Source: Euphorbia lathyris (taxonomy: Eukaryota; Streptophyta; Magnoliopsida; Malpighiales; Euphorbiaceae). From it: a stretch of 64,000 nucleotides of DNA. This document shows positions 12,078 to 22,830 of this stretch, piece after piece. The translations under genes and the position numbers were made by a program. The stretch is from the NCBI RefSeq assembly GCF_963576675.1, contig NC_088911.1, forward strand, positions 131,009,929 to 131,073,928, written 5' to 3'. The number at the start of each line of letters is the position of its first letter. The first letter of the stretch is position 1. Under the pieces are notes generated by a model, which worked only from the letters and a program-made list of their open reading frames with translations, did no database searches and was not told the origin of the DNA.

Positions 12078-12620
12078 CATAAATAAAAGCCCTATATTTA
12101 GGAAATTTATATAAATCACTCTAATAATTATGATATGGGTCAAATATTCATATAAAAAACCCATATTATTTTTATGGGTCAAAGAATATCATAATTAATT
12201 ATAAAATTACAACTACGTCATGTCATCAAACTTAATTCTTAAGTCATTATTTTTTATATATTATGATTTTATATTATAATTTAAAAACTGTAGATTCAAA
12301 TTCATAAATCATAAACCTTAGGAAATATATTATAGACTTCTAATTTATAAGTTTTAATCTTTAAAATATTTTAAAATACTACTTTTACTAGTTTGATATA
12401 ATCCAAAATTATGACTTGACGTAGTTGTAAATAGTCTTTGAAAGATGAATTTCTATGTAATTTTCCCTATTTTTAATTCGAAAATTTAGATGGCTTAACC
12501 CATCACTGTTGGGCTTTTTCTGAGACATCAGTATAGGGCTTTAACAAAAAAAACCTAAATTTCTATGTAAATAATAGTAATTTGAATTATATCAATGTAA
12601 ATAAATTATTATTTTAATAT
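12078..12620. repeat. Host repeat with a third foldback arm
   Basis: 12165-12470 is another single arm in the orientation of the 11778-12077 arm ('gggtcaaagaatatcataat' to 'gtaattttccc'). The flanks ('cctatatttaggaaattta', 'gatggcttaacccatcactg') match 35545-35690, where this arm is absent. No gene is seen. Confidence 0.65.
12613..12620. repeat. Target duplication TTTAATAT, left
   Basis: TTTAATAT is present on both sides of the foldback element (12613-12620 and 14135-14142). It is present once at the paralogous empty site, 36102-36109. Confidence 0.75.
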
Positions 12621-12945
12621 AGGATTAATTATAAAAAACTACCCCGTGGTTTCGCCGATTTACGATGTGGTACCTGTGGTATTTTTTGTTGCAAACACCT
12701 CCCTGTGGTTGTCACCGTTAGCAAAATTAAGGCAAATGGATGGAAACTGTTAAATTGATGACGTGGCAGATGGGTAATTTGGGAAAAACGAATTTTATTT
12801 TATTTTTAATTATTTTTCTTTCTCCCCCTCTTCTCTCCATCTTCTTCTTCCATTGTTCTTCATCTTCTTCTTCTTCCTCCTCCTCCTCCTCCTCTCTTTT
12901 CTTCTTCCTCTTCCTCTCTTTTCTTCTTCTTCTTCCTACTCTATC

Positions 12946-13546
12946 TAGAGGTGGCAAAATGACACACGACCCGATTACACGACACGAACACGACACGAAT
13001 TTTTAGTGTTAGTGTTGAGCTTAATAGGTAATGTGTCATTTTTGGGTTGACACGAAACTGACACGCAAATTTTTTGGTTGGGTTAGTGTTGATATGTGAA
13101 CCCGAAAACGACACGAAATGACACGGATATTGAAAATTATTGTTATATTCTCTCGTATTTTTTATGTCACTTTATTAATAAAAATAATAAAATTATAATT
13201 AATAATTACAAATATTGATTTGAATTTCCTAAATTGTTATAAACACATTACATGACCCTCTAACATGATATTATCGAACTTTTCGATAATTAGTGTTAAT
13301 ATATTAATCTAAAAATGATATAAAATGTTTAAAAACAGTAACATATCTTCTTATATTTTTAAGAGTTATTATTAATATACATGCATAACAAAATTACATG
13401 TAACCCGAAAACACGACACGAAACCGACACTAACCCGAACAGATTAACACGACTTTGACACGAAAGTTTTTGGGTTGGGTTTGGGTTTACTCTTTTTGAC
13501 ACGAACCCGAAATGACACGACACGAACACGATAATTGCCAGGTCTA
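12946..13546. mobile_element. hAT-type MITE nested in the foldback
   Basis: The termini are TAGAGGTGGCAA at the left and the reverse complement of TAGACCTGGCAA at the right. They are flanked by perfect 8-bp duplications ACTCTATC (12938-12945 and 13547-13554), the target size of hAT elements. Subterminal regions at both ends are dense in ACACGACACGAA-type repeats in inverted orientation. The 601-bp interior has no ORF for a transposase, so it is non-autonomous. Confidence 0.9.
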
Positions 13547-13599
13547 ACTCTATCTCTTCTTCTTCCTTTTTTTTCTTTTTTCTTTTTCTATTTTTTTTT

Positions 13600-13840
13600 T
13601 AAATTCTAGAAATTTCCAGCCATCTGGAAAATTTCCAGAATTCTGGAAATTTTCCAGACATTAACGTCTGGAATTCCAGATGTTGAAGAACGTCTGGAAT
13701 TTCCAAACGCGATATCACGTCTGGAAATTCCAGACGTTCTTCAACGTCTGGAATTCCAGACGTTAATGTCCGATCACGTCTGGAAATTTCAGACGTTCTT
13801 CAATGTTTGGAATTTCCAAACGTTCATTGCGAATTTCAAA
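13600..13840. repeat. Array of palindromic GGAAATTTCC / CGTCTGGAATTCCAGACG units
   Basis: Several near-perfect palindromes follow one another; the one at 13743-13764 is a perfect 22-bp palindrome centred on GAATTC. Units alternate between TCTGGAAATTTCCAGA-like and CGTCTGGAATTCCAGACG-like forms, spaced by 'ttcttcaa' or 'ttaatg'. This is internal to the foldback element. Confidence 0.85.
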
Positions 13841-14142
13841 TTTTTTGTTTAAGAAGAAGAAGAAGAAGAAGAAGAAGAAATGAGGAGGAAGAACAACAAA
13901 CAATGGAAGAAATGAGGAGGAGAGAGAGAAGGAAGGAGGTCAACTAAAAAAGTAAAAAAAAACAAGTCAAATTTTTTTTTTCCCGAAAATGCCCATTTGA
14001 TTTAACATAATTTTTACTGTTGCCTTGATTTTGCTAACGGCGACAACCACAGGGAGGTGTTTGCAACAAAAAAATACCACAGGTACCACATCGCAAATCG
14101 GCGAAATCACAGGGTAGTTTTTTGTAATTAACCCTTTAATAT

Positions 14143-14598
14143 ATTTTAAGAACTGAAATTTATAAATTAGAAGTTTAACATGTATTTTTTAGAATTCAAA
14201 ATTTATGAATTAGGATTTAAAATTTATAAATTAGGATATAAAAATATATTTTTATTTATAATATATATAAAAAAGAGTGATATATTAAGAATTAAGTTTT
14301 TTAATATAATTTAATCATAATTTTTTATAATTAATTATGACTTTCATGTAAAAAACTCATCCTCATAAAAAGAAAGCTGGTTATTTGTATTACTTAAGCC
14401 ATAAATAAAGAGCATGAAACCAATATCTCTGTTTATGAGTTATGTAATAGGATGATTATTTAGCCATAGCCCAAGATCAGTGTTTATGGCTTATGTAATA
14501 CAAATATATTTTTTAATTTATTAGTATTATAATTATATATTGATTTATTTAAATTATAATTATATAATATATATAATTATAATCAAAATACATAAAAT
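14143..14598. other. AT-rich upstream repeat (left copy)
   Basis: Matches 36110-36568 closely, including 'ggttatttgtattacttaag' with the inverted 'tttatggcttatgtaatac' about 100 bases on (a small imperfect foldback at about 14380-14505). No gene is seen. Confidence 0.65.
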
Positions 14599-14614
14599 AA
14601 TTGGCTTGCATATT
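14599..14614. repeat. LINE 2 target duplication, left
   Basis: AATTGGCTTGCATATT matches AATTGGCTTACATATT at 15855-15870 with one mismatch. The paralogous empty site reads AATTGGCATACATATT at 36569-36584. Confidence 0.85.
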
Positions 14615-15854
14615 TTTTTTATCACTAAGGTAAAAAGCCTAAGAAAACAAAAGAAGGAAACTACAGACAGGTTAAGCGGCTGAGAGCCATTCCACTACGA
14701 TCTTCAAATAAGATGTTCTGAATGCCTGCAGGAGGCACATCACACTCGTGATGACCCAAAGAAAATGATCCTACAAATTCTATCATCCAGTCAGCAGTTC
14801 GATTGCCCTCCCGATATGCATGTCTAAATGAGATCTCCCAATCCCGAGATTGGAAGTCAAGACATTGGTTGATTAGCCAAGAGAAAGGGTGATGGAGCTC
14901 AACACCCTTCTCTAGACTATCAATCACCGATTTAGCGTCCATCTCAACTTTTAATTTCTTCACACCCCTGCTCCATGCCAGTCGTAAGCCAAAATATAAC
15001 CCCCACAGCTCAGCCATGAACACAATGCAAATACCAATATTAACCACATAACCTCCCTGCCATAACCCCCGATGGTCACGAAACAAACCTCCTGCTGCAG
15101 CGTATCCTGGATTTCCTTTGCACGAACCGTAAGTATTTAACTTCAGCCAGCCTTCTTCCGGCGGATCCCAGCTCACCCAAATTGTGGTGGGGATTCTGTC
15201 ATTGTTTTTATCCAAACTACAAAAAGCCACTCGACAGCCTACAACTTCATGAATCAGAAAGGCCCTACAATCCCTATTGGTTCGAGTTCCATTAAACACA
15301 TATTCATTTCTCTATTTCCAAATCCACCAAATTGAAATTGAAAAAGGCATACACCAATCCACTCCGCTCAGCTTATTGCGATTACTCAAATTAATTCGTA
15401 ACCAATTCTGCAGATTCATTGAATAAAATTCACCTTCAAGGCTTACCGGGATGAATTGGTCCCAAATTCTTTTCACCATAAGACATTCACGGAGGAGGTG
15501 AATTACGGTTTCCTCAGCCGGGCAAGACGGGAACATGCCGAATCCGATAAAAATCGGGCAGCTCTATTAACATTAGAGAGGATGCTCGACCGCGCAACAA
15601 GCCAGACAAAAATACGAATTTTTTCCTCCACCTCCAACTCCCAGATTAAACCCCATATGCTGTCATTTCCTGGTTCGGGACCAATAAATGCAGATCGAAA
15701 CCCCGAAGCCACCATATAACAGCCCGTACTCGACTCCCTCCAATACCATCTGTCATTTTTCTCCGAGTCTGGGAACACCAGGAAGGAAGCTAATCTGAAA
15801 AGAGCAGTAACAAGTAAAAAATGGGATAAACTCTCCCAGTGCCATCCACATGTG
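14615..15854 (-). mobile_element. LINE 2, 5'-truncated, 1240 bp
   Basis: On the minus strand it reads zf-RVT region, RNase H, 3' UTR and a short poly-A (T8 at 14613-14620 on the plus strand). It is bounded by 16-bp target duplications with one mismatch and is absent from the right-hand paralogous segment (36569-36584). This is a textbook truncated L1-type insertion that postdates the segment duplication. Confidence 0.92.
14661..15778 (-). pseudogene. LINE 2 ORF2 3' part: zf-RVT and RNase H remnant
   Basis: Three minus-strand pieces follow each other. 15778-15503 has WYWRESSTGCYMVASGFR and IRIFVWLVARSSIL. 15536-15312 has the zinc-finger part CPAEETVIHLLREC and ends FSISIWWIWK with a stop. 15299-14661 has the RNase H (WLKLNTYGSCKGNPG, VFMAELWGL, VEMDAKSVIDSL, YREGNRTADWM). 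There is a frameshift between the first two pieces and an in-frame stop between the last two. The first RNase H acidic residue, normally Asp in the NxDGS motif, is Tyr here, so the domain should be catalytically dead. It is more divergent from LINE 1 than a same-family copy would be. Confidence 0.85.
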
Positions 15855-16045
15855 AATTGGCTTACATATTAGCCTTGAATAACGATCTAACTGACTATAT
15901 AATTAAAATTATAATAAAACTGTATAAATTTAATTGGGCCTTAATATTATCCTCAAATAATGGTCTAACTCACTGAGTTTATGAGGAATTATATACATAG
16001 AAAATCTAAGAAACTATTTGGATCACTAAAAAGAATATAAATGAT

Positions 16046-16276
16046 ATGCGAAAATTATTGAATTTTCTTTCTTTCACTTTAATGATATATATATATATAT
16101 ATATATTTGTGTTTGTGTGTGTACAAGTTAAAAGGTCGATACCCAAACTTGTGCATGATTCTTCTGATGGAACGATTCAGTGGCTCAATTTCAGTGAAAT
16201 TTTTTTATTGATGAGATGTAAACAGATTCAACCTTTATCTTATTATTGTAAATATCACGACCATATATATAAATGA
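16046..16276 (+). pseudogene. Unknown ORF, left copy (paralogue at 36748)
   Basis: A 76-codon ORF with a hydrophobic N-terminus (a TA repeat encodes IYIYIYIF), then VQVKRSIPKLVHDSSDGT and CKQIQPLSYYCKYHDH, ending at a TGA where the right-hand copy continues for about 30 more codons. No family is recognised. The frame is shared between copies but this copy is shortened. Confidence 0.3.
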
Positions 16277-16719
16277 ATTGTCAAGGGTAGTCCTAAATGG
16301 TTTAGGAGAGCGATTCTCGTTGATTTTCATTCTCTATCTTGCTTTTTGGATCCTCATCCCACTTTATAAGAAAGTTCATAGGTAGAAAATCAAAGAATAA
16401 GTTGGATCTAATTCTACGAAATACAAAAATAAAAAGTGTGCTGATTTGTTATAAATCGGAATCCATGTTTTAGCTTAAATAATACAAATTTCTAAGTTGC
16501 AACGACATTTTATTTATTAATTTAATTTAATACAAAATTAAGATAAAATAACATGTGATATTAATTTTGTAATTTTATTGAAAAACAAATAAAAGGACTA
16601 AAATTAATGGTGGAGATGACAACAAGACCAAATTAAGAGAGTTTGAACTTGAGAAAATCCTAATCTCTCGGTGTCACGTCTCTCCTCAAAATTTATAATA
16701 TTTATATTTCAATAATATT

Positions 16720-17107
16720 TAGAGAAAAATACAAAAATAACCTTTTGATTTATTCGATTTGCAAAGACAACCCACATGGTTTAACATTTTACAAATAGAA
16801 GTTTGTGCCTTTTGCAGTTTATAAATTCCGTCATTCTTTTAGAAATTATTGTCGTGACTATTTACCCTAAAAGGGAGCGATTTTGAGCAATTAAAAAGAC
16901 CGATTTTGAAAATTATCTAAAATTCAAGGTCTAATTTTGCAAATTGACTAAATCACAAGTATTCTTTGGCGGAAAAATTGGCTCGCAGATCCTTTAACTA
17001 TAAAATTCACAAAATACAGACCCCCTACTTGTAAACTTTTAATCCACGAGGACTGTTTTTACAAATCAGCCAGACCACGAGTTTTATTTTTGTACTTTTT
17101 TTTACAA
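16720..17107. repeat. Foldback repeat, 'aaaatacaaaaataac' type, left copy
   Basis: The left end 'gagaaaaatacaaaaataac' and the right end 'gttttatttttgtactttt' are inverted; inside, 'cgatttgcaaagacaaccc' is mirrored by 'ggactgtttttacaaatc'. The copy in the right-hand segment is at about 37911-38325. Confidence 0.6.
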
Positions 17108-17363
17108 TCTTTGCTTTTGAAAAACTGTTATATATATATGGTTATAAGGTGCTTGTTTTTGCTTTTTCTTTTTTTTTTTTTTTTTTGGTATATATTGATA
17201 AAAAAACATTTAATTTGAAGCATAAATATCAATACAGTATGAGAAAAACATGCGTCAAATGAAATTAATTATTTGAAAATTTAATTAATCTAATTTTAGA
17301 GAATGCTATAGTGGTGTAAGGCGCGCATACAATCAAAATTAAATAACTTGTGTCCTTCAATAA

Positions 17364-17735
17364 AGACATAATATTCATTTGGCTCCTCAAACTAAAACTT
17401 CGGAATCAATTAGGACCGTAAATGATTAAAATCATCATCTCGTCCCTAAACTGAGCAAAACTCATCAGTTCAGTCCTCATCTGAATTAAAAGCATCAATT
17501 GGGTCATCATTGAAAATCATTCAGTTGAACAGTTTCAAACCCTTTTCCCCAAATCCATTTTGAGCCGATATAGAGATCATTACAGTCAATGTCAAATAGT
17601 CACAGTTTCTGATTTGATGATTGATGATTTTGGCTTAACTAAGTGACATAATTAATGATTTTGATAGTTTAAGATCTTAATTGACTTTAAATTTTTATTT
17701 TAGAGGTTCAAATGAGTATTATGCCTTTAATAAAA
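17364..17735. repeat. Foldback repeat, 'ggctcctcaaactaaaa' type, left copy
   Basis: 'catttggctcctcaaactaa' at the left is mirrored by 'tttattttagaggttcaaat' at the right, with 'ggaccgtaaatgattaaaat' and 'attttgatagtttaagatc' as inner arms. The second copy is at about 38535-38915 in the right-hand segment. Confidence 0.65.
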
Positions 17736-20700
17736 GACAAGTTTTATATTTATGTTTCATCAAAATAAAAATAATAATTTATATTTGTATATAACTAAGT
17801 GTAATTTTGTACTTTAATATGCAAAAACAAATAAAAGATTAAAGAGTTAATTAAGATAAATCTTGATGACCTTAAATTATATATGGACTAACTAATTGTT
17901 TTACCCTTTATTTACAATGCCTCAATTTAAATTATAAGTCTCCAAAATTGAAATCCCTAAAGCGTCAGTTTTTCTAATATCTCGTTGACTTCCTATTTTT
18001 CTCTCTTCTCTCTCTAAAGATTATTATTTACCATTAATAACATTTTCCTTATCAACCACTTTAAAACCCTTAATTTAATAAAATTTAGCCTTTCCATAAA
18101 AATGATAGAGTAATATATAAAAATTGACTCAAATATCATTTTTTACTGCAAAATTCATAAAGTAAAAATCTTTATTTGGAAGCTTTTAAACTCCAATGAT
18201 TGTTTTTATAAATCGGCCAAATTACAAGATTTATTTTTATACTTTTCTCATATAATCTTTGCTTTTGAAATAAAAATTATATATATATATAGCGTTAAAA
18301 AAGTTTATATTTATATAACTAAGGGTAGTTTTATACTTTCATATGTAAAAACAAATAAAAAGACTAAAAAGTTAAATAAGATAAAATTTGAAGATTTTAA
18401 AATATATATATGAACTTACTAGTAAAAAATATAGAAACTAAGCAATTGTTTTACCATTTTCTTTATGACCTGAAGTTGATTTGACTAGACTTTCCATTTT
18501 TTACCCTAAAATTACCTCCCCAAAATTAAAATCCCATTTGACTATCCCTTTTTTCTCTAAAGATTATAAATTGAATATACTAACATTCTCTTTTCCAAAA
18601 TTGAAATCTCATTGAGTTTCCATCTTTCTTCCAAAATTAACTCTTCAAAATTGAAATATTATTAACTTTCCATTTTCTCTATTCTCTCTCTTTATTCTTC
18701 CTCTAAAGATTATAACTTTCCACTTTTCTCCCCAAAATTAACTCTACAAAATTCAAATCTCATTAACTTTCCATTTTCTCCATTCTCTCTTCTCTCCCTA
18801 TTCTTTCTCTAAAGATTATAAATTGAAATCCCACTCTAAAAACCATACCTTGTTAACCACTCTAAACACCATACCTTATTCGTATTCTTCAGTTTTCAAT
18901 AGTTCTTTGAGATTACTAATGGAGAAACAAGTGATCTTTATCAGCTCCACTACTTCACTTCCATCCAAGGATGGTTATGGTAAGAACCATGGAAAAAAGT
19001 CTTAAAATATGATGCTTTCATGGAAATCCTTTTACATCTGATTTCGTATTGTACACTTCCATGAATTTTTTTTCTTTCTTTCTGATTTTCCTGTTCCATT
19101 TGCTTAATTGTCAACTGTTTGTAATGTTAAATTTTCATTCACTTTTTAAATTTTCCCAATTATTTGTTCTTTGAAACATTTATGTCTGTTTGTATGTTAG
19201 AATTGTATGACTTATTAGTTGTTCTTTGTCTTCCTTATATTGAAATGAAAAGGTGAGCACTCCAATGGCAAAAAAAGAAAGGAATGTAGCACTTCAACCT
19301 ACTCTTCTCCAATAAAGTTACAGAGAAAACGTAGAAGATATGTTCCTTCTCACATTCTCCAAGCAGTAGGGAGAAGACTTGAGTTTGGTGATGATGTTGA
19401 TTTGAAGGTTGATCCATCTAGAGTTTATGGATCATCACCTGATTTACCTATACTAATCTTTGATTCAGATATTGGGTTTGATAGTTTCAACCAATCAAGA
19501 TTTTATGGGACAACCACTGATGTACCTATGATAATCTTGGATTCTGATTCTGATTCTGATGCCAATGATGGATGGGAGGGGTACTTTAATCCTCATCAAC
19601 TTCCACAGATGCCTTTAACTGTAAGGATCAATTTTCTTCTTCAATTATTATGCTTGACTAAATTATTTTGTCTCTCTCATAAAATGACAAATTGGGGTTT
19701 TCTAAATCTGAAATTAAACTTGGAAAGAATAGTATATATGGTCTTTTGATTGGTGTGTTTTCATATTCAGGGGAGGGGTTGTGTGGAGGCCAGTGCATCA
19801 AAACAAGTAAAGGAAAGGACTGATATACCTATTATAATCCTGGACTCTGAAGATATTGATGCTAACACTGAATATCTGCATCAGAAAGATTCCTTGATTG
19901 AAACTGCTCAAGAAATTCTAGAGTTGGATCCTCCTCAGTTTAATAATGTAGATGGCATTGCAAATGCTGACAATGATATTGATACTGATGATGAGAGTGT
20001 CTGTCATGGGAAGTCAGATGATATGTCTGAGCTTTGGAACAAGATGACAGTTGCATTAGAGTGTTCCAAGGTATACCAATGGCTTATATTGCAACTTCAC
20101 TGTGAATTATGAAATTCCACTTGTTTGTTACTTTCTTCTTTTGTTGCCTTAGCTGTGTATTGCTTTTGCTAGGACTTTTCGGCTGCTGCGACTGGTGAAT
20201 GTGTGGAAGAACATGGAGATGAGTGTGATCATTCTCTTATCTTGAAGGATGATCTCGGCCATGTTTGTCGCATTTGTGGAGTTATTCAGAAAAGCATTGA
20301 TACCATAATTGAGTTTCCATCGCCTAAGGTACAAGAATTCTCTTACCAATTTTTGTTTCCAATAATTAATTCAAGGATGGAAAATACTATCAATTAAGAC
20401 ATTCTTCTATGAATTCTCTTTTAAATGATATCTTTTGAATAGTAATATAAATTGAAACAGTGTTGGTTACATTTTTTTCCACTAAATTTCCAGGGAAAAA
20501 GAAGTACTCGAACTTATGAGCCTAGAAGCACCAGTTACAGCCCGTGATTTAATGGTAGCAGAAATTTCTGCTCATCCAAGGCATAAAGGGCATATGAAAC
20601 TCCACCAAGTAGAAGGGATTCAATTTTCTTTGTATATTAGCCCATGCTCCTGGTTCGGGGAAGACATTCACAGTTTTCTAGCCTGGTATCCAGATGCCAG

Positions 20701-20805
20701 ACCATTGGTTGTTCTGCCTAAAGGGATCTTGGAAGAATGAGTTCCTGAAATGGCAGGTGGAGGAAATTCCTCTGCATGATTTTTACAGTTGGAAAGCGAA
20801 GAATC

Positions 20806-21075
20806 GGTAACTACTATGATAATCATTATGGTACAATGATAATCATGAGAAATGAGGAAACTGATGTACTTTGGCCTCTATGGATACTACTGGAGCGATT
20901 TGGGCAAAGCTACAGTTTACTAGATCTTGGTAACTACTATGATAATCATTATGGTACGATGACACCAAAAATAATTCTGAAATGGTCTTTTCTAGCAGGA
21001 GTGAAATTGCAGATGAATGTAAATATATACTATATGAAGGACATACTCCCATAAATGAGGAAACTGATGTACTTA
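20806..21075. repeat. Local duplications inside the pseudogene
   Basis: 'gtaactactatgataatcat' occurs at about 20808 and again at about 20934. 'aatgaggaaactgatgtact' occurs at about 20852 and again at about 21056. They are interleaved direct repeats that disrupt the region following the Walker A exon. Confidence 0.8.
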
Positions 21076-21356
21076 GTCCTCTATGGTCTTTTCTATGAGG
21101 TGGTCTCTAGGGAGATTGGTGAGCAAACAACAATTTATTACTTGGCATAGATATCTTCTCACTTGACAGTTTTGAACTATCTTGGTATGAGAATGATGTT
21201 GCAGCTTCCTTTGGTGAACCTCAGTTGCCTGCCATCTCTCTGATCTATCCAGTGATCCTACAAATTCTCACTTGTTCTCCATTGTTTGCACATCAATTTT
21301 GCAAAATTGGACTCATTCTTACTTGATTCACATCACCAGGGATGGTAAAAACCATG

Positions 21357-21560
21357 GTCCATTCAGGTTCTAGTGTTTTTGAAGATGAATGTGGTCTAAT
21401 TTTCTAAATCTACTGAAGCTTAGAGGTATAGACGTACCTGAGATGAAAAGCTCTTTAGAGAAATGGTTAGTGCAGCTTCATAAGTTCTTACCCCTTTGGG
21501 AGAAGATCCATTAAGGAAAGACCTTGTTGAAACTCCTACTCGGTGGTTCCTGATACATAA
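21357..21560 (+). pseudogene. GTP cyclohydrolase I fragment (second plant module)
   Basis: In plus-strand frames I read VHSGSSVFEDECGLIF, then NFLNLLKLRGIDVPEM, then FREMVSAAS-stop-VLTPLGEDPLRKDLVETPTRW. Plant GTP cyclohydrolase I has two modules. The start of the second one has this order, with a LLKxRGI segment followed by MVSAV..I..SLGEDPLRKEL..TP.RF. The pieces are in two frames with an in-frame stop, so it is dead. It sits between remnants of the DRD1-like gene, which points to insertion or capture of another host gene's exon. The call rests on remembered family motifs and not on an alignment. Confidence 0.68.
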
Positions 21561-22830
21561 GTATGCTTCTGCAACAAATTCCTTGAAACAGAAAGATGAA
21601 GTTCAGATGCTGAGGAAGTTGGATATGTTCAAGCCAACTTCATTTGGAACTTGTAGGTGTTTTGCCAGCCTCTATTTGCATTTATAGAGAAATGGAGTGC
21701 TCTTAAATGGCCTAAGAGCAACTTCGTGACCGCACCTGTCCGGTTTTGTGGAGAACTATATTTGTAATACTGACCACAGTGATAGCTATGGTTCTGGCCA
21801 TTGACAGTTTATTTCCTAATTGAGATGTACATTTCTCAGCAGAAAATTGGAAGGTGGACTACGCTTGTTCTTCAGATGAAGTTCAGATGCTGAGGATGTT
21901 GGATATGTTCAAGCGAACTCCATTTGAAAGTGCCATTTACATTCACCGTTTTCTCAAGTCTTTTTCACAGGTATTGTTGAAAACCAGCAGATATATTAAT
22001 TATTTCATAAAAACACTATATTTACTGACAAAAACGGCTTAATATAGACCTCGGACACCCTTATTTGTTGCTGATTTGGCATCAAAAATTTAAAAAAGAA
22101 AAGCATGTTATTACATGTCATGTCAAATTTGAATTTTGCCAAATTTAGCAAATAAGGATTTCCGAAATCCAAAATTGATAAGTTAGGTGTCTAATAGCTC
22201 CAAATGTAGAAGTTCATGTTGTATGTGATAGGTACAAGTAGCACAGTAGTTTAAGTGTGTAGTTATGTATTAAGCAGAACAAAAACTATTAAATGGATTA
22301 GGACTGCCTCAACATTCATTTTGCATTGAATGGTTGGGATATATAGAAGAAGACCTCTCAAGCTTGATCTTAAATTGACCTTAACTGCTAGTTTTCATTA
22401 TCCGAAATGATCTTAAATTTCTTTAAATTGTAGAAAATTTCCCAACTTATCCAATTACAAAAATCTTATATATGTCAACAGGTTCATGGTGGAAAGATAG
22501 ATGAAATGCTGAGGAAAGAGAGTGGTGTATGGAGCAGTTCAATGGTTCTTCAAAAGCTAGAGTGTTTTTTTGGATCAATCAAAGCATGTGGAGAACGTAT
22601 CTAGGTGCATCTTGGATTCTAATGTTGGTTGTTCATCTTAATCCGTTACAGAAGTCATGCAATCGGCCAAGCATTCCGGCCAGGGCAAAGGAAGAAGGTG
22701 TTTACTTACAGGTTGATTGCTGCTGATTCACCTTAACACGAAAGGTGGTACTTTCGAAAATTATTTTTTAGCCATTTATATCATACTGGAATATATATAT
22801 TAGATAACACGAAATTGACACCTCCACTTT

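Larger units (their letters stand above)
12621..14134. mobile_element. Foldback element with 'CCTGTGGTTT'-type termini
   Basis: The left terminus AGGATTAATTATAAAAAACT is mirrored at the right end, whose reverse complement reads GGGTTAATTACAAAAAACTA. The match extends about 100 bases, through CACCTCCCTGTGGTTGTC and CCGTTAGC. The interior has a polypyrimidine (TTC)n arm, an opposing (GAA)n arm and an array of CGTCTGGAATTCCAGACG palindromes. An 8-bp duplication (TTTAATAT) flanks it and the paralogous locus near 36102 is empty. A 601-bp hAT-type element (12946-13546) is nested inside. The same family supplies the insertion at 54851-56040. Confidence 0.82.
15871..18918 (+). repeat. Upstream region of the DRD1-like gene (left copy)
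   Basis: This stretch matches 36585-39060 and then 59880-60483 in order, so it is the left copy of the segment duplicated with the gene. It holds a small ORF (16046-16276), foldback repeats at about 16720-17107 and 17364-17735, TA runs and, close to the gene, pyrimidine-rich 'cattttctc..attctctct' repeats (18480-18830). The repeats resemble an array of diverged units each containing 'aaaattgaaatctcattgac'. No promoter motif can be assigned with confidence. Confidence 0.65.
18919..22740 (+). pseudogene. DRD1/CHR35-like SNF2 remodeller, copy 1, broken
   Basis: Exon 1 is 18919-18979 (MEKQVIFISSTTSLP), exon 2 19253-19620, exon 3 19771-20070 and exon 4 20173-20328; all keep frame and have GT-AG borders. 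Exon 2 has a basic stretch (LQRKRRRYVPSHIL) and PILIFDSD and PMIILDSDSDSD; exon 3 has PIIILDSED and MSELWNKM. Exon 4 has the Cys-rich DDLGHVCRICGVI signature of DRD1 relatives. Exon 5 (from 20494) has KRSTRTYEPRS, AEISAHPRHKGHMKLHQVEG, the Walker A LAHAPGSGKT in a shifted frame, and [12 protein letters not shown]. Decayed pieces follow: [20 protein letters not shown] (20731-20800), DEVQMLRMLDMFK with AIYIHRFLKSFS (21864-21970), and [12 protein letters not shown] with FRPGQ-like motif VI (22505-22725). DRD1 works with Pol V in RNA-directed DNA methylation. Frameshifts, stops and lost motifs make this copy non-functional for the ATPase. The first four exons could still encode a short protein. 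Confidence 0.8.

Noticed and set aside
12727..13006. Overlapping ORFs on both strands with poly-Ser or poly-Glu tracts
   Set aside because: They are translations of the (TTC)n arm of the foldback element and of the hAT element's start; no conserved protein sequence.
18919..20328. Copy 1 as an intact DRD1 gene
   Set aside because: The first four exons are open, but the ATPase exons are frameshifted, duplicated or missing, so a functional remodeller is not supported. A short truncated product cannot be excluded.
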